In this document: positions 34,233-40,959 of the stretch, one piece after another | Numbering within the stretch: position 1 is the first letter of the stretch | How the letters are laid out: each line of letters opens with the position of its first letter | Source: Runella aurantiaca | GTDB taxonomy: Bacteria; Bacteroidota; Bacteroidia; Cytophagales; Spirosomataceae | NCBI RefSeq assembly: GCF_003339505.1 | Contig: NZ_QPIW01000004.1 | Location: 124,001 to 188,000 of the forward strand | Direction: 5' to 3' | Length of the DNA stretch: 64,000 bases | The notes under the pieces: model-generated | Told to the model about the DNA's origin: nothing | The model's database searches: none | The model's input: only the letters and a program-made list of their open reading frames with translations | Position numbers and translations under genes: made by a program

Positions 34233-35540
34233 TTACGGCAACGCCGAAAAGTTAATCGTCGGAATTCTATTTGCGGCATCCCTCCTAAATGTGCCGTCGA
34301 GCGGGACAAAATCGTTGAAAAAACCGCAGTTGCGCAGGTAAAAGCTGCCATTGGAAAGGCCGCCCGCGTAATCTTTTCGGTAGTTTTTGCGGGCGGTGTT
34401 GTCGCCCGTAAATTTGGCTTCGGTGAGTTCTTTCCATTGTCCTGCTGTGGTACGAACCCATTGATTACTGTACAACCCCATTCGGCTAGTGTTACCCGTT
34501 TCGGGGATGAAATTTTCCAGAAATGAATGCAAAGATTTTAAGTACGTAGACGTTTTTGGGCGTTTGAAACTTGCAATCAATCGCCATTTATTTTCTTCTG
34601 GGGCAAAAAAGTAAGCGGTATAAGCAGTGTAATTGTCGGCTGTGGGTTTGCCTTGGAGCAAAAATTTGTAGGTATTTCCCGCCTTCCAGTTGTATTTCAG
34701 GTAACTCTGCCCGCCTGCGCCTTCGTTGCCAAATTCGCCCGTGTAGACATCAGGCCCTTTTTTGAGCATCACTATTTTTTGTTCATCGGGAATGGCATTG
34801 GGGTTATCGGTTTCGAAGGGGCTCCACACTGAAAACAAAATCCGCCGCTCGGTGGGAGAATTGACCTGAATGCCAAAATACCCTTCCTTAAAACCATTGG
34901 CCATAAAATAAGAACCCATGACGTCCTGACCTTGGGGAATGGTAAGTTCATTGTAAAACCATTCAATGTCTTCATTGGCGGGCAGTGGGTAATTCAAGTG
35001 GACGGATGGCCCACGACGTCCCCAATAAAAATATTCGCCGACATTGTTTTTCACAAAAACGGTTTCGGTATTGACAGCACTTCCGCTCACACTGATGCTT
35101 TGTGCCGCGCCAAACGTCGCGCCTGTTTTAGAAATGCCTTGTAAATCAATGCTTAAATAGCCAGGTTCTTTGATTGCCCATTCGCCAACAAAATATTCCT
35201 GCGTTCCTTCTGAAGCAATCATAACGGGTAGCGTTTTGCCCGCCACCGCAACGGTGGCTTTACTTTCTCCGTTGGCCGTGATCGTGACGGAAACCTTCAA
35301 TTTTCCTGCCTGATTTACCCTCAAAAATGTTCGACAAATGGTGGAGGGATTAGTCCATTGCTCAAACCCATTTTTGGTTATCTTCTCCGATTTAATGGCG
35401 TTGATGAGCCACGCATTTCCGCCGATGGGGATAGTTTGTTTATTGTCTTCGTGGCCGTTGGGAATCGTTTGCGAAGTAGCTCGGCAACTGATGAAGAAGA
35501 CCGCAACGATGAAACAAATGATTTTAGAGGGAGAAGTCAT
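34233..35540 (-). CDS. DUF3472 (with DUF5077-type N-terminal region) exported protein
   Basis: A 435-residue protein. The start is taken at 35540 (MTSPSKIICFIVAVFFISC), where FISC could serve as a lipobox; a start ten codons further upstream (35570) would bury the signal peptide. The N-terminal part (about 30-145) matches the DUF5077 pattern (GGNAWLINAIKSEKI, GYLSIDLQGISKTG). The C-terminal part matches DUF3472 (FYWGRRGPSVHLNYPLP, WFYNELTIPQGQDVMGSYFM, GYFGIQVNSPTERRILFSVW). Proteins of this type are predicted surface carbohydrate-related factors, but no reaction is established. It is first in a likely operon with the M28 peptidase and shares a divergent promoter region with the flavin reductase gene. 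Confidence 0.87.
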   Translation of the reverse strand: MTSPSKIICFIVAVFFISCRATSQTIPNGHEDNKQTIPIGGNAWLINAIKSEKITKNGFEQWTNPSTICRTFLRVNQAGKLKVSVTITANGESKATVAVAGKTLPVMIASEGTQEYFVGEWAIKEPGYLSIDLQGISKTGATFGAAQSISVSGSAVNTETVFVKNNVGEYFYWGRRGPSVHLNYPLPANEDIEWFYNELTIPQGQDVMGSYFMANGFKEGYFGIQVNSPTERRILFSVWSPFETDNPNAIPDEQKIVMLKKGPDVYTGEFGNEGAGGQSYLKYNWKAGNTYKFLLQGKPTADNYTAYTAYFFAPEENKWRLIASFKRPKTSTYLKSLHSFLENFIPETGNTSRMGLYSNQWVRTTAGQWKELTEAKFTGDNTARKNYRKDYAGGLSNGSFYLRNCGFFNDFVPLDGTFRRDAANRIPTINFSALP

Positions 35541-35660
35541 CAGAGAAGGAGTTGGTTTTAGTTCTTGCAAAAAAAGACGGTTTGCTGATAAAACTAATGG
35601 ACTTAAATTGCCGGTTACGTGTCGTTATAACTATTGGTTATAAAAGATAGGTTTTTATGA

Positions 35661-35692
35661 TTGGCGCATGAATCAAGTATAATTTACTTTTG
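35661..35692 (+). promoter_or_regulatory. Candidate promoter of the flavin reductase-ferredoxin pair
   Basis: TTG (35661-35663), 21-bp spacer, TACTTTTG (35685-35692) match the Bacteroidota consensus. The predicted start near 35699 gives a leader of about 75 nt before the ATG at 35773. Confidence 0.45.
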
Positions 35693-35772
35693 GGCACAAA
35701 TTAAGAAACAAAGCACAAAAAGCGATTAGATAAGTTCTTATTGGCTAAACGTACAAATAATTACCAAAGGTT

Positions 35773-36777
35773 ATGATTACAACAGATGTATGCATCATTG
35801 GCGCGGGGCCAGTTGGTTTGTTCAGCGTGTTTGAAGCAGGTTTATTGAAAATGCGGTGCCATCTGATTGATGCCTTGCCGCAAATAGGCGGACAGTTGTC
35901 AGAAATTTATCCCCAAAAGCCCATTTATGATATTCCTGGCTATCCCACCATCAAGGCGCAGGAGTTGGTGGATAATCTAATGCTGCAAATTGCCCCCTTT
36001 AATCCTAGTTTTACCTTGGGAGAACGGGTCGAAGCCATTGATAAACAGGGAGATGGCTCAATGATTGTCAAGACAGCTGACGCTACCGAAGTGCATTGCC
36101 AGGTGGTGGTCATTGCGGGCGGATTGGGGTGCTTTGAGCCCCGCAAACCAGAGATTGCCGGTTTGGAGCATTTTGAAGGGAAAGGCGTAGCTTACATGGT
36201 GAAAAATCCCGAAAAATTCAGAAACAAAGAAATTGTCATTGCGGGTGGCGGCGACTCGGCGTTGGATTGGACGGCGTATCTGGCCGACATCGCCAAGACC
36301 ACGACCCTGATTCATCGCAGCGATACGTTCAGAGGAGCGCCCGACTCGGCCGAAAAAGTGTTTGCGTTGGCCGAGCAGGGGAAAATTAACCTCATTTTAC
36401 AATCAAATGTGGTGAGTTTGAACGGTAATGGGCACCTGAAAGAAGTGGTGGTGGCGGGTAAAGACAAAAATAGCTACGCGGTGCCTTCTGACTATTTTAT
36501 TCCGCTGTTTGGCTTAAGTCCCAAACTGGGGCCGATTGCTGAGTGGGGTCTGAACATCAATAAATCAGCGATTGAGGTAAACACTTTGGACTATTCCACG
36601 AATGTGGAGCGTATCTACGCAATTGGCGACATCAACACCTATCCTGGGAAACTCAAACTCATTTTGACGGGCTTTCACGAGGCGGCTATGATGTGCCAAA
36701 GCGCCTTCAAATTTGTGTATCCCAACCAACATCTCAGTTTTAAATATACGACGGTCAACGGGGTGAACGCTTTTTAA
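35773..36777 (+). CDS. Ferredoxin/flavodoxin-NADP+ reductase of the thioredoxin-reductase-like type
   Basis: A 334-residue FAD flavoprotein without the CxxC redox site of thioredoxin reductase. The N-terminal FAD motif is CIIGAGPVGLFSVFEAG, followed by PQIGGQLSEIYPQKPIYDIPGYP. The NAD(P)H motif is VIAGGGDSALDWTAYLA, and the second FAD contact is IYAIGDINTYPGKLKLI. This matches the type 2 ferredoxin:NADP+ reductases (YumC-like, about 330-350 residues). A [2Fe-2S] ferredoxin is encoded 22 bp downstream and is probably its partner, so the pair likely moves electrons between NADPH and an unidentified acceptor. Transcription probably starts near 35699 and ends at the hairpin after the ferredoxin gene. 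Confidence 0.93.
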   Translation: MITTDVCIIGAGPVGLFSVFEAGLLKMRCHLIDALPQIGGQLSEIYPQKPIYDIPGYPTIKAQELVDNLMLQIAPFNPSFTLGERVEAIDKQGDGSMIVKTADATEVHCQVVVIAGGLGCFEPRKPEIAGLEHFEGKGVAYMVKNPEKFRNKEIVIAGGGDSALDWTAYLADIAKTTTLIHRSDTFRGAPDSAEKVFALAEQGKINLILQSNVVSLNGNGHLKEVVVAGKDKNSYAVPSDYFIPLFGLSPKLGPIAEWGLNINKSAIEVNTLDYSTNVERIYAIGDINTYPGKLKLILTGFHEAAMMCQSAFKFVYPNQHLSFKYTTVNGVNAF

Positions 36778-36799
36778 CTACCTTACAGATACTACAAAA

Positions 36800-37120
36800 A
36801 TGATACAATTCACCATAGAAGATAGAATAGGGGAGCGTCAAACGCTCGAAATTCCCGAAGGCATTGGCTTAAATTTAATGGAAGTCTTAAAGGCCTCTGA
36901 GTACAACATCTTGGCTACCTGCGGTGGCATGGCGCTGTGCGCTACCTGTCACGTTGAAATTTTGGACGGTGGCGACAGCCTGACTCCCGTCAGTGATGCC
37001 GAACTGGATATTTTGGACACCCTGCCCTCGGCCACTTCGTGCAGCCGTTTGGCGTGTCAGTTGCGTGTGGATGAAACCATGGTAGGGACTACTTTCAAGA
37101 TTCGCGGCGAAGAGCATTAA
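36800..37120 (+). CDS. [2Fe-2S] ferredoxin, adrenodoxin type
   Basis: A 106-residue soluble electron carrier with a beta-grasp fold. Four cluster ligands are visible: Cys41, Cys47 and Cys50 in ATCGGMALCATC (CX5CX2C) and Cys86 in CSRLACQL, the arrangement of adrenodoxin/ISC-type ferredoxins. A fifth cysteine (Cys81) lies near the last ligand. It directly follows the flavin reductase gene and should receive electrons from it. It is not next to iscS/hscB genes here, so a role beyond Fe-S assembly, such as feeding an oxygenase or desaturase, is open. A clear terminator follows 20 bp after the stop. Confidence 0.95.
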   Translation: MIQFTIEDRIGERQTLEIPEGIGLNLMEVLKASEYNILATCGGMALCATCHVEILDGGDSLTPVSDAELDILDTLPSATSCSRLACQLRVDETMVGTTFKIRGEEH

Positions 37121-37139
37121 TGCTTCCTGCTATCGTCTT

Positions 37140-37177
37140 ACTCCCTCACCACTTCGCGGTGAGGGAGTATTTTTTTT
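37140..37177 (+). terminator. Intrinsic terminator after the ferredoxin gene
   Basis: ACTCCCTCACC (37140-37150) pairs with GGTGAGGGAGT (37158-37168) around a 7-nt loop, followed by A and a run of eight T residues (37170-37177). Confidence 0.9.
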
Positions 37178-37190
37178 ATGCCTATTTTTT

Positions 37191-37270
37191 AAAATATTTT
37201 CTAAAATAAATTCGGGTAAGTGTCTAATTATCAGCATGTAAAATGTATTGTTCAAAATACTTTCTAAAAT
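37191..37270. repeat. Direct repeat of 17 bp in the leader region of a small membrane-protein gene
   Basis: AAAATATTTTCTAAAAT (37191-37207) and AAAATACTTTCTAAAAT (37254-37270) differ at one base and are 63 bp apart, close to six helical turns. The rest of the 299-bp gap (37121-37419) holds the ferredoxin terminator and a 10-bp palindrome CGTATATACG (37305-37314). No consensus promoter was found. Confidence 0.4.
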
Positions 37271-37419
37271 TGTTCATAATGCCTGCTACGTTGGTCACTT
37301 TAATCGTATATACGTCTTAACATGTTTTTAACAAGCAGGGTGTGGTGACGTCAAAACCATTCTGTGTTAAAGGGCCTGTTTTTGTAAATCTTTCCACTCA
37401 TTATAAACGCTCTCCAACA

Positions 37420-37731
37420 ATGAAGGCATTACTAAAAAACCTCGTACCTGTTCTTTTGATGACGATTGGAATGACGATTAACAGCTACTCGGCTAGCTCT
37501 GGCTCAGAGAAAACTTCGACGTCAACAATGACCCCCGCGCAAGCGGAGGCAATGATGAAACGCTTGGAAGAAATTAAAGCAATGGAACCCGACAATTTGA
37601 CCCGCAGCGAGCGCAAAGCCGTGCGGAAGGAAGTAAAGGGAATCAAAAAAGCAATGGCGGCCAATAACGGTGTTTATCTTTCTGTTGGTGCCATTATTAT
37701 CATCGTGTTGTTGCTGATTTTGATTCTTTAA
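37420..37731 (+). CDS. Small exported protein with C-terminal membrane helix
   Basis: Not recognised as a named family. 103 residues: a signal-like N-terminus (MKALLKNLVPVLLMTIGMTINSYSASS), a polar, charged middle with helical heptads (PAQAEAMMKRLEEIKAME, SERKAVRKEVKGIKKAM), and a very hydrophobic C-terminal helix (YLSVGAIIIIVLLLILIL) that ends the protein. This suggests an inner-membrane protein whose helical domain faces the periplasm. The ATG at 37420 is chosen because the signal segment starts there; an upstream frame extends 26 codons without family features. The upstream direct repeats may be regulatory. A 21-bp terminator follows the stop. Confidence 0.72.
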   Translation: MKALLKNLVPVLLMTIGMTINSYSASSGSEKTSTSTMTPAQAEAMMKRLEEIKAMEPDNLTRSERKAVRKEVKGIKKAMAANNGVYLSVGAIIIIVLLLILIL

Positions 37732-37768
37732 TCCGAACTTTCAGCGGTATCATTCACCAGTTTAAGAC

Positions 37769-37816
37769 TCCAAACAAAAGCGTCGCCATGATTAGATGGC
37801 GACGCTTTTGTTTGGA
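37769..37816. terminator. Bidirectional intrinsic terminator
   Basis: A perfect 21-bp stem: left arm 37769-37789, loop GATTAG, right arm 37796-37816, with core GCGTCGCCAT. AAAA/TTTT runs lie within the stem. It sits between the small membrane-protein gene (ends 37731) and the convergent thioredoxin-fold gene (ends 37830). Confidence 0.88.
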
Positions 37817-37829
37817 TGAACGGGTAAGT

Positions 37830-39068
37830 TTAGTTGCACTTTGCCAACTGGTCGGCGTAAGGTTTTGTGTCAATTTTTGCGGCCTTCGCAATCTTCAGGG
37901 CTTCCTGAGCGGCCTTTTTACCTTCGGCTTTTTTTCCTGTTCTGAGATAGGCTTTTGACAAATCATTGTACAAGTCGGCCAGCTTATCTTTGGTATGGTT
38001 GGCGTTGGAAGTTTTAAATAATTTAGCCCCGTCGTTTACCCACAAAATCAAAGAAGGTACGTAAGAGTTTTCGGTCGCTTTTTCGTTGAAAAGACGAACA
38101 ATATAAGAGTAGTCCAAAAAATCCATCGTGGTAATTTTACGGTATTCGTTGAAACGGGCAGTGGCGGCTGGGGTATTTTTTTCGCGGAAATGCGCTTCCA
38201 ATTCCTTCAAGAGCGTGCGCGGAGCAACCACTTTGGCGGGATTGCCGAGTTTAATCATTGCTTCCCGCATGGCCACCACTTCCGACGCCTTGAGGCTGTT
38301 GGTACGCGGCCCGTAAAGTGTGTTGTAAATGATGGCTTCGGCGGCGTCTTTGACCGCTTTTGGATTTTCGGCGTTATTGTATTTCTGATATTTGGGCAGG
38401 TTGGCAAAAAAATGTTTGGCCAGCGGGTTCTGGAAGTCGTTGATTAACCGTGAAATAATGTAAAAACCGTTGGCGCTTTCCATGTCGGCGGGTTTGGTGA
38501 GCAACTTGGCAAAATCGTTACCGATTTGACTTTGGCGCGTTATGTCTTTGGTGGCTTTGGCATATTTGCCATAATTGACCAAAAACTCAAGTCCGCGTTC
38601 ACCTTTAGCGTAGCGGGCGGCGTAGTTGCTCGTGCGCAGCGTAGGAGTGAGGGCTTCGTTTCCGTGTTTAATGACTTCGGTAATAAATTCGGCGCGGTTG
38701 GGGCGCTCAGCAGGAGCCGCTTGGTGAATCAATTGGCCGTTGGCATCAAAAAAGAAAAACAAGGGAAATTCGGGATAAGTAATGCCTTTTTGCAGTTGTA
38801 ATTCCTTAGAAATGGGCGAATTGGCTTCTATTTTACTGCTCACAAAGGCAGGATTGAAAAACTCGCCAACCTTTTTTTCTTGCAATACGGGGGCCAACGC
38901 CGCGCAGTGAGGACAACCGTTGAGGTACACTTCCACCATCAACAGCTTGTTTTGCTGACGAGCCAAGTTGACCAATTGCTGAAAATTACCTTCTTCAAAT
39001 TTGATGCCCTGACTCAAAACTGGAAAAAACAAAAAGGAAAAAACAAGGGAAAACAACGTAGATTTCAT
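37830..39068 (-). CDS. Thioredoxin-fold exported protein
   Basis: A 412-residue protein. The start at 39068 gives a clean signal peptide (MKSTLFSLVFSFLFFPVLSQ); the frame stays open 26 codons further upstream without signal-like sequence. The N-terminal domain (about 25-140) is a thioredoxin fold with the active-site sequence YLNGCPHCAALAP (Cys52-Pro-His-Cys55). That CPHC is DsbA-like rather than CGPC, and KGITYPEFPLFFFFD contains the expected cis-proline region. The remaining about 270 residues are helical, with repeated TPR-like patterns (KAEGKKAAQEALKIAKAA at the end), and could bind a client. Probably a periplasmic thiol oxidoreductase or disulfide carrier. It is transcribed alone. Confidence 0.87.
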   Translation of the reverse strand: MKSTLFSLVFSFLFFPVLSQGIKFEEGNFQQLVNLARQQNKLLMVEVYLNGCPHCAALAPVLQEKKVGEFFNPAFVSSKIEANSPISKELQLQKGITYPEFPLFFFFDANGQLIHQAAPAERPNRAEFITEVIKHGNEALTPTLRTSNYAARYAKGERGLEFLVNYGKYAKATKDITRQSQIGNDFAKLLTKPADMESANGFYIISRLINDFQNPLAKHFFANLPKYQKYNNAENPKAVKDAAEAIIYNTLYGPRTNSLKASEVVAMREAMIKLGNPAKVVAPRTLLKELEAHFREKNTPAATARFNEYRKITTMDFLDYSYIVRLFNEKATENSYVPSLILWVNDGAKLFKTSNANHTKDKLADLYNDLSKAYLRTGKKAEGKKAAQEALKIAKAAKIDTKPYADQLAKCN

Positions 39069-39302
39069 GAGAATAGAACAAATGATAAAATGGATTTGGG
39101 GCAGCATTAGCGGTGTCTGCATGCACAAAACTTGATTCTTTGCCAACGTGCTGGAAAATTAACGGATTTATATCAAATAACGTACCATTTTGTTTAATTA
39201 GAACTGGTGATGGGCGGAGGTAAGCGGTACGCGGCCCCGCCCCTACGATTCTTTTCCCAAAAAAAGAAAGTATGGATTTCGTTCCTGTTTTCGGCAAATT
39301 TC

Positions 39303-39310
39303 TATCTTTG
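39303..39310 (+). promoter_or_regulatory. Possible -7 element of the rsmH-ftsL-pbp transcript
   Basis: TATCTTTG matches TAnnTTTG. The upstream -33 region reads TTTC rather than TTTG (39277-39280, 22-bp spacer). If used, the leader before rsmH would be about 260 nt and would contain three hairpins. Confidence 0.3.
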
Positions 39311-39508
39311 CCTTACGAGAAATTACTGTCATTACCCCCTGTGACTATTTTTTACCAATCCGTTCGTCAGTTAATTTGACGAACTCTGCCCCGTATCTCA
39401 TCAAGTTCGTTAATTTTGCGGTTGTTCACTGACTGTGTATAGGCGTAAGCAATCTTTTTTTGCTTATCAAAAGTCTCAATCAAGCAGAGGCAAAGCGATG
39501 ATTGTGCC

Positions 39509-39562
39509 TTTGCGGGTGTTGTCACCCGCAAATTATATTGGGGCAAACGCAAGGCTTGCCCC
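39509..39562. repeat. Pair of REP-like palindromes immediately upstream of rsmH
   Basis: First hairpin: TTTGCGGGTG / CACCCGCAAA (39509-39518 and 39523-39532), perfect 10-bp stem, TTGT loop. Second: GGGGCAA / TTGCCCC (39540-39546 and 39556-39562), 7-bp stem with loop ACGCAAGGC. The second strongly resembles the abundant GGGCAAACGCAAGGTTTGCCC-like intergenic repeats seen in several phyla (from memory). They end 16 bp before the rsmH start. Confidence 0.5.
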
Positions 39563-39578
39563 TACTAAATATTAAAAA

Positions 39579-40481
39579 ATGTATCATAATCCTGTATTAC
39601 TGGAGGAGTGTCTGGAAGGTTTGGCAATTCGTCCCGAGGGCGTTTATGTAGATGTGACATTTGGCGGGGGAGGGCATTCAAAGGCCATTTTGGCACAGCT
39701 CGGAGAAAAAGGTCGTCTGTTTGCTTTTGACCAAGACCCCGACGCCCGGGCCAATGCCGAAGCGATTGATGATAAGCGTCTTACGTTTGTGGATGCTAAT
39801 TTTCGTCTTCTTCAAAAATACCTACGCTTGTACGGCGTTAAGCAAGTGGATGGAATTTTGGGAGACTTGGGGGTTTCGTCGCACCAATTTGACACGCCCG
39901 AGCGCGGTTTTTCGACGCGTTTTGAGGCCAACTTAGACATGCGCATGAACCCGCGTGGTGGCGTCTCGGCGCGTGATATTGTCAATGGTTATTCGGCCGA
40001 AGAATTACACCGTATTTTTGGCATGTATGGTGAGTTACAAAATGCCAAAACGGCCGCTTTGGCGGTGGTGGCAGCCCGCGCCAACGGACCACTCGAAACC
40101 GTGAATGATTTGAAGGCAAGCCTCCAACGCTGCGTGCCGAGAGGGAAAGAAAACAAATATTTTGCGCAAGTATTTCAAGCGCTGCGCATTGAAGTAAATG
40201 ACGAAATGGGTGCATTGCAGGATTTTTTGACGCAATCGGCAGAAGTACTCAAAGTCAAAGGTCGGTTGGTGGTGATGTCGTATCATTCGCTGGAAGACCG
40301 GTTGGTGAAAAATTTTATCGGCAAAGGCAAGTTTTACGGAGAAGTAGAAAAAGATTTGTTTGGCAATGACCTTAAACCTTTGCAGTCAGTCACGCGTAAA
40401 CCCATTGAAGCATCAGCCGAAGAGATTGCCAAAAACTCCCGCGCACGCAGCGCAAAACTGCGTATCGCAGAAAAATTGTAA
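39579..40481 (+). CDS. rsmH: 16S rRNA (cytosine-1402-N4)-methyltransferase RsmH
   Basis: A 300-residue SAM-dependent methyltransferase that methylates N4 of C1402 in 16S rRNA. Motifs: HNPVLLEECLEGL at the start, DVTFGGGGHSKAIL (SAM site), FDQDPDA, GILGDLGVSSHQFDTPERGFS, and the C-terminal VMSYHSLEDRLVKNF with SRARSAKLRIAEK. Length and order match the family. It is the first gene of a short division cluster with the ftsL-like gene (46 bp downstream) and the class B PBP gene. The usual upstream neighbour mraZ is absent, and two REP-like hairpins occupy the region before the start. Confidence 0.97.
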   Translation: MYHNPVLLEECLEGLAIRPEGVYVDVTFGGGGHSKAILAQLGEKGRLFAFDQDPDARANAEAIDDKRLTFVDANFRLLQKYLRLYGVKQVDGILGDLGVSSHQFDTPERGFSTRFEANLDMRMNPRGGVSARDIVNGYSAEELHRIFGMYGELQNAKTAALAVVAARANGPLETVNDLKASLQRCVPRGKENKYFAQVFQALRIEVNDEMGALQDFLTQSAEVLKVKGRLVVMSYHSLEDRLVKNFIGKGKFYGEVEKDLFGNDLKPLQSVTRKPIEASAEEIAKNSRARSAKLRIAEKL

Positions 40482-40527
40482 GTCATCAAGTAGCAATTAT
40501 AACAGTCATTAGCAAAATAGTTGACCT

Positions 40528-40914
40528 ATGGCCATCAATGTCTTAAAAGCCCAAAGCCAAAAGCGTACCGCACGCCCCGTTCGCAGCAAGAGCCGAGTAT
40601 TGAGTTGGCTTGGGCAATGGTTCCACGTTGAAAAGTGGATTGGCGGACGCGAATTTCCCGTCAAATACCTTGACGGAACCCTGTATTTGCTTTTTTTAGG
40701 GCTTATTGTGATTTTTTTTCGCATCAACGCCGAACGACAAATGCGGCAACTACGCAAAGCAACCGAAGAGGTCAATAACTATCGGGCGGCCTATACCATT
40801 CTCAAAGCCAATTATATGAAGATGGGTAAACAGTCAGAATTGGCCCCCAAAGTGGCCAAAATGGGCCTGTCGGAGAGCCGAAAAACGCCCCAGCGTATTC
40901 AGGTGAAAAAGTAA
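40528..40914 (+). CDS. ftsL: FtsL-like cell division protein
   Basis: A 128-residue bitopic membrane protein: basic cytoplasmic N-terminus (about 40 residues), a single membrane helix (YLDGTLYLLFLGLIVIFF) and a short periplasmic coiled-coil (RQMRQLRKATEEVNNYRAAYTILKANYMKMG). Size, topology and the place between rsmH and the class B PBP are those of FtsL in Bacteroidota division clusters. FtsL scaffolds FtsB/FtsQ and helps activate FtsI/FtsW at the septum. Sequence similarity among FtsL proteins is weak, so the call depends mainly on topology and context. Confidence 0.85.
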   Translation: MAINVLKAQSQKRTARPVRSKSRVLSWLGQWFHVEKWIGGREFPVKYLDGTLYLLFLGLIVIFFRINAERQMRQLRKATEEVNNYRAAYTILKANYMKMGKQSELAPKVAKMGLSESRKTPQRIQVKK

Positions 40915-40959
40915 TAATTTGAGCAATTGGCATTTGTGTACCGTTAATTATCCCTAACC

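Larger units (their letters stand above)
39069..39578. other. Long leader/intergenic region upstream of rsmH
   Basis: About 510 bp without a supported gene. It includes the isolated -7 element TATCTTTG (39303-39310), an 8-bp dyad GTTCGTCA/TGACGAAC (39362-39384), and two adjacent hairpins (39509-39562) just before rsmH. The position normally taken by mraZ, directly upstream of rsmH, is empty. Short open frames on the minus strand here lack family features. Confidence 0.55.

Noticed and set aside
39367-39552. Small minus-strand frame in the rsmH upstream region as a gene
   Set aside because: 61 codons covering the REP-like hairpins, no family resemblance, and no start or promoter context.
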